From contig NC_134526.1 of NCBI RefSeq assembly GCF_027942865.1, positions 20,503,784 through 20,567,783 on the forward strand: a DNA stretch of 64,000 nucleotides, written 5' to 3'. The position numbers and the translations under genes are program-made. The notes under the pieces are model-generated. The model did not search any database. It saw only the letters and a program-made list of their open reading frames with translations, and was not told the DNA's origin. Source of the DNA: Odontesthes bonariensis. Lineage: Eukaryota > Chordata > Actinopteri > Atheriniformes > Atherinopsidae. Positions 1-11,400 of this stretch are shown in pieces; position 1 is the first letter of the stretch; each line of letters begins with the position of its first letter.

Positions 1-3000
1 GCAGGAGGAGGAAGATGATGGCTGGCTCGCTGGGGCTCTGAGCAGGAGGAAAGCTCCGTCTCTGTTAAACGCAGAGGCAAAAAGCTCCAGGCAGGAGGAC
101 TCTTCGGGACAGGGGGAAAAAGTCGAACTCGAGTCGACTGTTAGGTACTGTGCAACCCGAGAACAGAGACAATACACTGATGGAAATTAATGTGTTTTTA
201 TCAGAAATGGATAATGACATGATCTTCTTTTCAGTAACCAAGACAGATCAAAAAGTTCCAGAAGCAAAGAGGACACACTTCTATCCATCAAGGAAACCAG
301 GTGGGCATTCTGCTTTGTAGATTGATCTGAGTGACCACATTTCCCCGAACATGTTTGCTCAGTAACACGTCTCTTTCAGCCCTACAGCTCATTCCACCCC
401 AGTCAGAGAGGAGACGCCCAAGCAAGGTATTTAACTCTGTCATCCATTTGAATGAAATGAGGAAATTAGACTATTATACATCTGGGTTTTCAAAGCCATG
501 TCCTTCCCTCATAACTTGTTGAACATTGTTCTCCCATTGTTTTTTTTTCATACTCATCATGAGACCACATGCCACACTACCTGTATGAGATATCTAATCA
601 TTCCCTCAACATCTTTCATCCTTTCGTCCTCCTCCTGTATAGATTCAGTTAATTTCCCCTCAACTCCACCTCATTCACCCTATCCTGTTAACAAATCCAC
701 ACCCACAGCTCAGCGCCCCTCCACTTTAACATCCTCCTCACCACCCAGTCTCCCATCTGAAGTGGACTCTGAAAAACCTCTTAGTTTGTCTCACCCCCCA
801 GATTACTCTGCTCAGGTTACTAGTCCCTTGCCAGCATCCTCAACTAGCATTAGTCACCTCCAGCCTCAGTCCGAACCCCACCACTTTCCTTCCAGTAAGG
901 GTTCCGGGGGGCTAAACGAGCTCAATCAGGCTTCTGACGAAACCGCGCAACAGCCAGCGTTGCCTGGCCCTTTGTCTGCTATTCAGCCTGGCACATTGTG
1001 GCGTAGGTATTCGAAGGGAAACAACTGAGTTCATGTTTAACTTTTAGACACTGTAGCAGATCTCATTGTGCTTGGATATCCTTTGCTAGCACCGTTGCAT
1101 GGTTTTCAGTCCCGTTTCTTTTCCTGCTTTCAGTTCCACAGCAAAGCCGAACACAGAGCAGATCAGCACCCGTCCAACAACAGGTTTTGTTAACATTTCA
1201 AAATGGGGATCTGTTCGGCATAAACGATAATGCGGCTTTTTTAAAGCTCCCGCTTCTTCTGAACAGGTGGCTTATACAGCAGACAGTCTGCAGCAGCTGC
1301 TATTACAACAGCAGGTAAGGCTTGTTCACTGTCTCCAACTTAAAAAAAGTTTTTTTTTTCCATCAGATCCATCACAGGGTTTATTCTTTTTTTTCTTTTT
1401 CAAAGATGATCCAGACTCAGCTGCTCAGTTTGGGGGTTGTTGCTGATGCTGGGGCCCCACAAGGACTTAAACACAAAGACCAACAACCTGGAGATTATCA
1501 AGCTTTACAGGCCCGCATCATCCAGTTGGAGGGACAGGTGTGTGGTGATCGTGGCAATGAGCGGGAAAATATTATTACGTATTTGTAAGGAGGGAGCGAT
1601 AGGCTTCCCTTATGCTTCTTTTCAATATTTATGCTTACTCTTATGTACTCGCCAAGCCTAAACATACCCGTGTCATCATCTAGGTGAAGATACTGCAGCT
1701 GGAGCGAGACCAAAGCCAGATGATGCTGGAGAATATCCAGCAGCGGCATAAACAGGATATGGAGCTCACGGAGAATGCACAAAAGTAGCTCATTCCCAGA
1801 CAGCCAACAAATACGCTGCATCTGTTTAAATACATAATTCTCTGTGCTTAAAGTAGCTTATGTGTCAAAATGCTTGACAAATACTGTTTTTCTTTTTGTG
1901 TGTGTTTCCAGGACCCGTGTGAAACTGCTGGAGGAGTCGGCAGCCCAGAGGGAGACTCGGGCACAGCTCGAGTGTGAAGATCTAATGGAACGTCTGGCCG
2001 CATTAACGCGGTCAGCTGAGGAGGAGCGCTCAGCGCTGCAGGCGCAGTACCGTCGAAAACTGGCCCAAGCCCAAGAGGACAGAGACCGCGAGGTGGAGAG
2101 GCTTCGGGATCTTCAGAGGTAAACTTGCGAGGCCTTTTTAGAGCGATAGAGAGCATTTCAGAACATTGAATGATTTCATGATTTGTTGGCGTCACATTTG
2201 TCCTAATTTTCTGTCCAGAAAATCTATTTTAGAGATGAAGAAGGACAACGAAGAGCAGGTCCAGAGGCTGAAGAGATTAAAGGATGAGGAGATCGATGCA
2301 GTTACAAGCGCAACATCTCAGACCAGGCGAGTCAATCTCAAGGGACACGAGGATAGAAATGTACAGCTGCTTGCTCTTCACAGTGCGAGAGCAAACAGCA
2401 GAACTTCAACTTTTTTATTGCCACCTTTCCAGATACTCATTGTAAGAAATGACCAACTGTGCCTAATTGCATTTCCACTGTCTTTTCCCAGATCTCTCGC
2501 AGGTGTGATTGAGCAGATGGAGCAGTTCTCCTCTCGGCTCGGAGATCTCTCTTCTCGGGTGGAGAGCACACACGAGCATAGCGCTCACGGCCTCGAGCAA
2601 GGGGCGCGGCACAGAGACGAGCAGCTCCGAGGTACCTCAGACACACGCTCGTGCGCACACTTTGCACAATTAGGTCGAAATACAAACTGAGGCACACAGT
2701 GTTCTCGTACACAGTACAACTGTGTTAAGGTCATTCTTCATGTCTCAGTAATGCAGGACCGTCTGGCTCAGCAGCAGAAAGCCACGGCAGAGGAGAGAGC
2801 TTACCTCAAGGATATTATTTCCAGGATGGACACTCAGCTCAGCGAGCAGCAGAGGCAGCTTGAGAAGGTGGGATGTACACGAAGGGCATACACTGTTATA
2901 TATCTCACTTAACATGGAAAAAGTTACAGACCACTTTGCAGATAAAGAGCTTGTCATTTTGGATGAAGGACTTACAGCAAAATCTCTACTCTTATGATTT

Positions 3001-6000
3001 GGAAATAAAGCCAAATCCCATATGCACATGGACTGGGGCAAAAAGATGAGCAAAGTTTAAACATTTGACTCTTACAGAAGGTAATATATTAGTATCCTCT
3101 AGTTATTCTCAGTACCAAACATTATTTGCAGTACTGTTTGATTTTAAAAATAAATTAATAAAAAACACTAAGTATAAACTGACAGTTGTCCCCCTCAGAC
3201 AACCTTTTTATTTGTGTGTTTTAGGAGCGCTGGAAGGTGACAGCAGAGCAGGCCAAAGCAGAGTCGACCCAAAGGAGCCTGGAGGAAGAGCGGCGTGTCT
3301 TCAACATGCAGACGAGCATGGAGCGAGAGGAGCTGGAGAGAGCTAAAGTGAGGCCAGCAAACATTCACATCGGGACAGAACTTAACGCCGATTCAACGCG
3401 CCTTCACCTCCCCTATCCTTCATGTCTTTCTCTCCCTCAGAGTACGTTGCTGGAGGAGCAGAAATCGGTGATGCAGCATTGTGCAGATGAGAGGAGGAAG
3501 CTGGCAGCTGAGTGGACCCACTTCCACAGCCAGGAGAAACAGAGGCATGAGAGGGCCGAACGGGAGGTCAACAGTCTCTTGGAGAGAAGAGAAGGCTCCA
3601 TCATCGGTCTGGCACAGGTGAACCTCACAGTTCTTCACTACTGAAACAGACACGTTGATCGGACTTCTGCATTTGCTTCCGAAAGGTTTTTATAATATCA
3701 GCCGATCCATTTCTAGGAGCAAGCTGACCTGAAGCTCCGTACGGCAGAGCTCAAACAGAAGGAGATTGCTGTGGCACAGGAGAAAGAAACTCTGGAGAGA
3801 CTGAGAGAGGAGCTGGACAGAGAGAAGGAGAGAATAAGTAGCACAGCCCTGAGACTCAAAACACGGGCTGAGGAGGTCGAGGCCTTCAGCAAGGTGACTT
3901 CACACCACCCTGAACCCCACCGGTTGTACGGCGTCCAGCGTCTAACATTTGAACTTTTGCCTTCACGATGCTCTTCGCAGCTTGCCGCAGAAAAGCACGA
4001 GGAGGGGGGGCGAGCGTTGCAGGAGGCGAAACGGGTGGAGGTGGAGCACGAGGCACGACTGAGAAATATTCATTCTCAAACGGAGCAGCTGAGGTTGCAG
4101 GAACAACGTATCCTGAAGGTGTGTGTGTGCGCGGCGGCTTTGAAACTGCCTGTAACGATAACCTTCAGACTAGGCTTCTCTTAAAGAGCACACAGATGGT
4201 GGTTGTGTCAGTGTTGATGTGTGTTGTTACAGGAGCGCAAGCGGTTGAATCATCTGCAGGAAGACACAGAGAGGCTGAGACAAACGCCCTCCATCTCACC
4301 AATACCACAAATTATTCCACCTGTTTTACTGGGTGAGGTTGTACATCTGTCATTCAGATATACTTACAAGTTAAGCATACTGACTCACTTCTAATCGTGT
4401 TCTTTCCTTTTCTTTTTTTCCTCCTGCAGACTCTGCGTTGCCCAGCACTGAGCTGACAACCCTGAACAACCCCCCTCTTAATTCTTTTGCTAACTCACAA
4501 TCGATGGCACTCGAGGCAAGTCTGGCTCTGTGGAGGTACACCGCAGAAAAGGTAAACAGTTTGGGAATAGTTACATCAGGGGGCTGGAAGTTAACAGTTC
4601 CTCACACCATTTCACGATCATTTGTCTTTGGCCTAAAAATTTGGACTTGGAAAGAAAGAAAAAAAAAAAAACAGCAAAAGGCTTATGAAGATACAATTGC
4701 CGTCAATTCCGGATGATAGAGCGCACCTGAATATAAGCCGCACCCTCTAACTTTAAAAAGGAAACTCTAGTGGGACTCTTTTATCAGGATGACAGCATAT
4801 CTGACTATGTGGATCATGTTTTTAAACTAGAGCAGTGGTGTAAGACTAGCTCACTTTTACTTAATGTATCTAAAACCAAGGAACTAATTCTTAACTATAC
4901 TGGTGTTCCTTCACCCCTTTTAATGTCTAACCAAAATGTTGAAATTGTCAACTGTTTTAAGTATTTAGGCACATATATTGATTGCAAGCTTAACTTCACA
5001 GATAATGTTGATACCATATGTAAAAAGGCCAATCAAAGGTTGTTTTTAATCAGGAAACTGAAAGGCTTTGGAGTAAGCTGCAACATCTTGGAGAGGACTT
5101 ATGTAAGCCTAATAAAGAGTGTCCTTACCTATAACATATGTTTGGTATGGCCACCTCACCCTACTGAACAAGAACAGGTTGTCCAGAGTGGGGAAAATGG
5201 CAGGAAAGATTATAGGACAACCCCAAAAACCACTGGACAATCTATACAGGACTGCAGTTGACAGGAAAACTATGAACATTTTAGATGATTCTACCCATCC
5301 TCTTCACTCTGAATTTGAACTGCTGCCCTCAGGGAGGCGCTACAGATCACTCATTGCAAGGAAAAACATCTACAAACACTCTTTTTATACCAAATGCAAT
5401 TTCCATGGTCAACAAGCAATGGAAAAGCTAGAGGTGTAAAGGTCTGGAACTACTGCCTGACTTGTATATGACGTGTATGCTGGGAGGGGTGGTTGGATGC
5501 AACGATCTGTATATGTGTTTTTGTCTATTTGTGTTTTTATTCAGTGAGACCAAAGGCAATTTTCATGCTGACATGACAATAAAGTCTATTCTTCTTCTAA
5601 ATCCATTTTGAACCGAATTATAATCTGCAGGTGTCCACATTGTGATATGAGGTATTTACACAGATGTTATGCGTATGGTAAAATATGCAAAATACACACT
5701 GCAAATGCTCCCCCCCCCCCGAACAGTGCCTGTAACACTGATGGTTTTAACTTACCCATCAGTAACACACAAATACGCTTTTTTTTCCTCCGAGCGGTGC
5801 CTTGAACATTACTGGTAAAAAATAAAAAAGTAGCCCACCACCGATTCATTAATGCCAAAAATTACATGCAGCAGCTGTTTCCTTCTACAACAGCCAGATT
5901 GATCTAAATTAATAAATCTAAAATGTGCATTTCTCCATTTGTCTTCCATGTTGAGGCAGAGTACAAATGACTGATTTACAGTAATTTAGCAGTGCGTTTG

Positions 6001-6354
6001 ATGTATCCTGCAATCAAATTACTTACGACCAATGCAAAGATCTCAGAAGTATAAAGACAACTAATTAGTAAGCTTTGTAATGCTCAAGATGTAACGTTTC
6101 TTTTAAGCTTTTATTGCAGATAGAAAATGTATGCGCTTATAATAAAGGCAACAATTACACCATTTTCTTTTATTGGGCATCAGCTTCGCACTGAAAAATG
6201 TCACTAGATGAAAATGTTTTTGAATAGAAGTTTTCAAATTTCTGCTACAAAGTTGTTTTTTTTCCCCTTCCCATAGGACCGTGAATTCCTACAAGAGGAG
6301 CAGATCTTTCTAGAAAACTTGAAGAGGAAGTCTTACAAATTCAACACAGACTGA
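1..6354 (+). CDS. fbf1: Fas-binding factor 1, C-terminal part (5' end outside window)
   Basis: FBF1 sits on the distal appendages (transition fibres) of the mother centriole and is needed for ciliary gating and assembly. Nineteen exons join without a frame break: <1-144, 235-300, 380-426, 643-894, 1134-1183, 1267-1314, 1406-1537, 1684-1784, 1912-2118, 2219-2326, 2492-2631, 2749-2867, 3225-3347, 3441-3617, 3717-3893, 3981-4118, 4233-4332, 4430-4551 and 6277-6354. They encode 775 residues and a stop. The first exon carries a WLAGALSRRK block like the DDWLSxALSRKK motif of FBF1. A Ser/Pro-rich stretch follows, then a long Glu/Arg/Gln coiled coil from exon 6 to exon 17, with family blocks such as LLEEQKSVM and ALRLKTRAEEVE. 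The end, DREFLQEEQIFLENLKRKSY, matches the FBF1 C-terminus. Human FBF1 is about 1130 residues, so roughly a third is missing on the left. The intron after exon 10 starts with GC. Exon joints are inferred from splice sites and phase. Confidence 0.92.
4706..4762. repeat. Short interspersed repeat fragment beside the LINE
   Basis: This AT-rich stretch contains the words gcgcacctgaatataagcc and gcacc. They resemble a very common teleost interspersed repeat with paired 'gcgcacc...ataagccgcacc' words. It lies immediately left of the LINE fragment in fbf1 intron 18, so the LINE may have inserted beside it or into it. Family assignment is from memory only. Confidence 0.4.
4763..5600 (+). mobile_element. 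5'-truncated non-LTR retrotransposon (CR1/L2-like), dead
   Basis: This lies in the last intron of fbf1, in the same orientation as the gene. The translated stretch from 4770 to about 5150 has the thumb and C-terminal part of a LINE reverse transcriptase: LLLNVSKTKELILNY, then FKYLGTYIDCKLNF, then RLFLIRKLKGFGV, then LTYNICLVW. Near 5150 the frame shifts, and homology continues in another frame with LLPSGRRYRSLIARKNIYK, a typical L2/Maui-like tail. The 3' end is a short ttct-type simple repeat after an aataaagtc word at about 5577. The endonuclease and the reverse-transcriptase catalytic core are absent, so the copy cannot move. The clade name is by recall and could be another CR1-group family. 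Confidence 0.8.
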
Positions 6355-6470
6355 CAAACACCTGCTGGACCCTCTGCATCTCGTTTAATTTCATCTTTTG
6401 CATGCATACAACACGAAAAGTTGATTTTTATACATTTGTCTATTAAATATGTTTAGGTAAAAACGTGCAA
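6355..6470 (+). other. fbf1: fbf1 3' UTR with ATTAAA poly(A) signal
   Basis: The stop codon is followed by a short AT-rich 3' UTR. An ATTAAA hexamer lies at 6442-6447, about 90 bases after the stop, followed by a T-rich stretch. This is the first credible poly(A) signal; the cleavage site is inferred. Confidence 0.5.
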
Positions 6471-6479
6471 TTTTCATTT

Positions 6480-8300
6480 AAACAAATGCTGTATTAATCA
6501 TCCTCTGGCGTGAGACCTCTGGGCTAATCCAGACTGGTGTGCCCGCTTCTCCACCTGTGAAGCCAAAGAAAAATTACATATGTAAACATACTACACCAGT
6601 TACTCAAAGCTGTGTTTCTAAGGCCTTTCCAATCAAACCTCAGGTTACCATGACTCCACACTTTAGTTCAGACAGGGATAACATGTATCATCACAGGCTT
6701 GACTTTAAATGCACAGAAAACTTGAAGCATGTACCTGTTCGTGTCATCTTCAGAATCTTATGCATCAAGCTCTTGTCTTACTTTGCTAGTGGTACATCTG
6801 TATTTGGTAAAAAAAAAAAAAAAGAAAACCAGCACGTGAGTTATTAAACGCTCAGATTATACAACCCACAAGAAACAGGTCTCCGTCACATTTCTCAGAA
6901 CAGCTATTAAAATCGTCAGTTATCGCATAAGACGGCACTTCCTATGCAGCAGTTTTCATCACTGAAAATGTGGCAACACAGATCACAAGAACTCGTGCTG
7001 TACGAACCGTTTTCAGTAAGATTCTTCCTTTAGGTGAAGTTGGAACACATCCATTAACCTGCAACAACACAACACCGTCCATAAGTAATAGATCACCAAC
7101 ACCACGTGGCTTCACTCTCAGATCTGCAGTAGGTCAGATACCATTGATTTCCACACTTTTTTCAGACAGGGATAACAAACTCATCACATACACTGCAGGC
7201 AGTAGTTGAACAGGTTTCAACATTGCATGTAGTATTACCTTAAAAACAATTTCATGGTCATCTTGATTCCACTTTGTGCAATCGGCGACCTGAAAGTCAA
7301 AACCATTAAAACCGTTAAAAGAACTACTAATCAAATCAAATTGTTTGTCTGGACTAGGACATGAGTTTTGTCAGCAGAGGCCACTTGCCTGTTGATTTCC
7401 CGTTTAAGTAACATTAAAACGACGTAAGTAAATAGTTACATTTACAGTATGTTACTCAATTTCACATTCCTTAACTATACTATAAAAAACTACACTATAA
7501 AAACTTCCAGCTTATAAAATAAGCCCCGCGTGGAGTTCCAACACGTGTTGGACGGCTAAAGGGTAGCTAAGAGCTAGCAACACCAGTATATTTAGTCCAG
7601 AAGCCGCATTTAAACATAAAGATACTGTAGTCTCTTTAACTTGTCCAAAAAAAAAAATTACCTGTTCACGGTGGGTCAACTGCAATGCACTTCGTATTCA
7701 GACATAAATGTAGCCTAATGGATGTAAGCATCACGACGCAGTTCGGCATTTGCACCCGCAGACTTTCCCTGTGTCAGAGGAAAGGCAGCAAATCTCGCGC
7801 GACAACGCTTTTATTTCTTGCAAACGTCACATATCACGTGACTTGGATCTTTCGAACTGTATTTATGTCAAATGAATCAAATTTGATAATAATAATACAT
7901 AATAATAATAATACATTTTATTTAAATACAGTTAGAAACACAAAAGTCCACCTAAATGTTTTGACATTAGTTTGCAAGCAGTTTTTTTTTCTTTATCTGT
8001 TTCAGCTCAGACTGTATAATATGATGCAGCCCAAAGCGCCAGAAACGCACTTTCTTTTAAACGATTTTTAAATTTCTGTCAGTAGAAAACTCTAAATGTT
8101 ACACACTGGAGCTTGAAAAGACGTCTAAAGTTTTTATTAATTTAAAGATGAAGATTTCTCTGAACAAAAACATGGCAATTGGATATTATTTGAGTAAAAC
8201 AGAGAGAGGTGACCTTATAGCAGGTTCCTATCATGTGACTTTTATTCAGACGGGAAAAAAAATGAAGATCGTAAAACACGAAAAAAAAAGGCGTGATATT
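6480..8300. other. Intergenic region between fbf1 and sphk1, with a duplicated module
   Basis: No conserved protein was recognised. A roughly 50-bp module occurs twice in the same orientation, near 6650-6690 and 7145-7195; both hold the word cagacagggataaca. On the minus strand several short splice-like units can be read, including 7239-7289 (acceptor gactttcag, donor gtaata) and an acceptor before 6586, but they cannot be joined into a sensible protein. Poly-A runs are at about 6809 and 7650. A minor non-coding transcript running leftward from near 7.8 kb is possible but unproven. Confidence 0.4.
7790..7845. promoter_or_regulatory. Candidate promoter element: E-box TCACGTGAC
   Basis: At 7834-7842 the sequence reads tcacgtgac, one base short of the GTCACGTGAC palindrome bound by USF, MITF and TFEB-type factors. 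A second half site, gtcac, lies eight bases upstream. A CpG-rich word, tctcgcgcgac, is near 7793. The site is about 650 bp upstream of the sphk1 start codon and could serve it or a leftward transcript. The function is inferred; such words also occur by chance. Confidence 0.3.
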
Positions 8301-8319
8301 GGCAGACTAGTTTACAATA

Positions 8320-8493
8320 TTCTCTAAAAGTCACTGCCATTCCCTTTCCCGTCACTAGGGAGAGACTCTGAACAAGGCAGTGAGGCCGATGCTCTTACGC
8401 TTAAAGGGTCCCACGGCAGGCTGATAGGTTCAGAGTCTGCACCGCACCACCATCCGCACCGGCCTCCGGGACGCGTCGCACTCTCCGTCCGGG
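8320..8493 (+). promoter_or_regulatory. sphk1: Probable sphk1 promoter/5' UTR, GC-rich, no TATA seen
   Basis: Base composition turns GC- and CpG-rich from about 8340 up to the start codon and through exon 1, as in a CpG-type vertebrate promoter. No TATA box was seen at a sensible distance. The transcription start cannot be fixed from sequence alone, and an upstream non-coding exon is possible. Confidence 0.35.
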
Positions 8494-11400
8494 ATGGAGA
8501 AAGACGCCTCAGATCCGGACCCATCCCGGCAGCGGAACGGGCTCGTGGGCGTGCTGTACGGTGAGTTCACCGACACGCTCAACGACCGGGTCCGGTACTC
8601 GGTGAGCTTGACGGAGAGCGCCCTGACGGTCCAAAGGATCTCCTCATCACCCGACCGGACTAAGATGGTTTTTAACTTGACAGACTGTGTCGGCTGCCGG
8701 GCGCACAGAGGGCCGGACAGCGCGGACGTCGGCGCTTACTTTACAGCTTATTTTTACCCTTTTAAGAGGCGCTGGATGAGCGCCGGAGTGACCCGGCAAA
8801 GAGTGGAGCAGTGCTTTCGGGTCGCGTTGCTCCAAGACCCGCTCGTCAACCTCCAGGAAGCGGAGAGATGGGCTCATGCCATCCGAGATGCCTCAGCGCT
8901 GCAGGCGCCTCGTAGAGACGGTAAGCATCGTGGGAAACACTACAATTAAAGCCTGGAAACCTACAATATAGATTGAAATTGTAGATATAGAGATAGATAT
9001 CTCTATATCTATATATATATAGATACACATATAAGGGGGAGATCATTTTAATAAGAAGATATGTGTCCAACAAGGTCAGCCACTGAGATAAACTTTAGTT
9101 TTTGTGACAAAAGTTTTTGCAAATAGGCCTGTACCTTTGAGGGGCCACCTGAGAGCAAACCAACCTGTGGTTTACTTTCTCATCTGGTTCTCACAAATCT
9201 GGCACTTAAGATCGCTTACCTCTATCACACTCTTCAAAGTCTTTACGTTGAAAACAGGTGCGGCAGAGAGGGAAACACATTCCATCTGCTCTAGGTAACC
9301 TGTCCTACCTGCTGCGAGAGGTGAGAGGTGAGCCACACCTGGCAGCAGCCGTCAGCTGCTGTTCCATTCGTGCGCACGGCCCACGCGGTTGCCAGGTGTG
9401 AGAACTGTGGATCTGGAGCCTTAACACATCAGAAGCTCGCACAAGATGACCATTTAAGTCGTTAAGTTTTTCAACTGATCCGCTGTCAGCAGCGGAGTGT
9501 GGCCGTTGCTCGGGCTTTTTATTGTCAGATTTCCCACTGAGAATAAATTGTTGATGGGTGAGTGGAAAAAAAAAAAAAAAAATTCCCATCAAAACAACGT
9601 CTGTTTTTCGTCCTGCTTTGCAGCAGCATCGTCTAATTAGGTCTCATCATGTCTTGCTCTGTTTAAAATGCACGCCATCCTCAAGTTCTATTTCTTCCAG
9701 TCTCGTTAGTTTTATCTGCTCCATCTTGGTATAACAGTGACAGGGTAATTAACATGAATAGAATATGAGAAGACTTTACGCAGCCAATTATCCCCACTGC
9801 TCCTTTGTTTATCATTAGGGTGCTATTTCAGAATCCTCTATGTCATGTCGGGTAATACCCCCCCCCCCCCCCCCTCCTTTTTTTTTATAGACTCTAAAAT
9901 ATAAAGCAGCCACACACTCAAAGAAGAGGCAGATATTTGACTTGACAGTGACTAATTCGGAATGTTGGCTTCCAAAGGTGGAGGCGAGTGCGAGTAGTGG
10001 GGATATGGCATGAGGTCGCCCTCCTGGTTGCGGCCTCCAGGTGTACACTGCAAACACAGAGAAAGACTGGGCACTGTGTGGGGAGGAACACTCAGCCTCC
10101 CTCTGGTCTGCAGCCAGCCGGAGTTTGAGATCCAGTCCTGTATGCCAGGCAGGTGGGCAGATGGTGGCCTGAGAGGTAACTGGCCCCAGTCGTTGTCCTC
10201 TCACTCGGCTCATCAAAGAGCTCAAGCGCTCAGTCATACATACTAATAGCCCAGTTCTTAGAGTTTAATGTTTTATTCCTGATTCCTTTGCCTCTTTTGA
10301 ACACAGCAGCTTGTTTTAGCGTTCCAGATCCAGGCTAGCCAATAACGCAGAATTTAACAGAATATATAATGGCTTTTAAATGAGTAATATCTTGCTAATA
10401 TATGCAGCAGAATTGTCCCTTTACTTGTCATAGAGGGTGCATGAAAGTCAGTATGATTCACTAATCCCTCATAGTGCATTTTCCCCTAAGTTAATTGCAT
10501 GTCATCTCATCTGGGACTGCAGATGGAAAGGTTGGATTAGAAGTTCAGTTGCCGCGCAAGATTGGTATTTAGGCAGAGAGCTATCATGGTGACACACTTT
10601 CACATAAGTATAAGGTGATTAAACGCGGCATTTAACGTAACAGTATTGCTTACAGCAAGGTTGTAACTCTATTAGTTTAGTCTGTGCGCTGAAATCTATT
10701 CAGTGGTGGCTTAGAGTTTTATTCTCATGACAACTGGAGTGAAGGAGGGTTAAATAATGAAGTGCATAAACTATGATATAGTCTTGCTGCTAGAAAACCT
10801 GCCCCGTTATTGCGTGCAAAGCATTCATGTTTACTTGATTTGACTTCGGTGACTGTTCAGCTGCTAGAACACCAGCTACATGATAGATTTTACACATATT
10901 ACATTCAGTTTGTGAGGCAGTGATAAGATGGCATTGAATATTGAGAGTTTTTCTTACATCTGAGTCTGTATCTGACCAATTGTGTCCCTTAAAACACGCA
11001 CAAATAAGCTGAAGGACAAGTGTAAGTATTATAGTTTTACTCCTTGTGTCCCGGTAAGAAATGAGCTATTGCAAAAGAGAATGAAATAAGGGAATAGCTG
11101 GTCAAGCCCCCCTTCCCAAAAGTGGCTGTTTTTCAGCTGCCTCAGGGTCAGGTGTGCCTGTCAGTAAGCGATCTCCCCCAGGGACTCTGCTTAAGTCACA
11201 GGATGACCTCTCACCCCAGCCGGCATCTCATTCCCTATGGAGCGTTCGTCTTGTGCTCTGTGACACATGGATGTGATGGCCTGTCAGACCCTCCTCCACC
11301 CCTGCCTGATGCTGCCTTAGTGGGCTGTGGTGTTTATACCCTGTGGACGTCCTCCTCTCCACTCCAGCAAACACTCACCCAACCTTGGAATGCAGCTTGT

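Noticed and set aside
7239..7289. Minus-strand unit with good splice sites considered as a coding exon of TEN1 or CENPX, small genes I recall from 17q25
   Set aside because: The translated residues match neither protein, and no neighbouring unit continues the frame.
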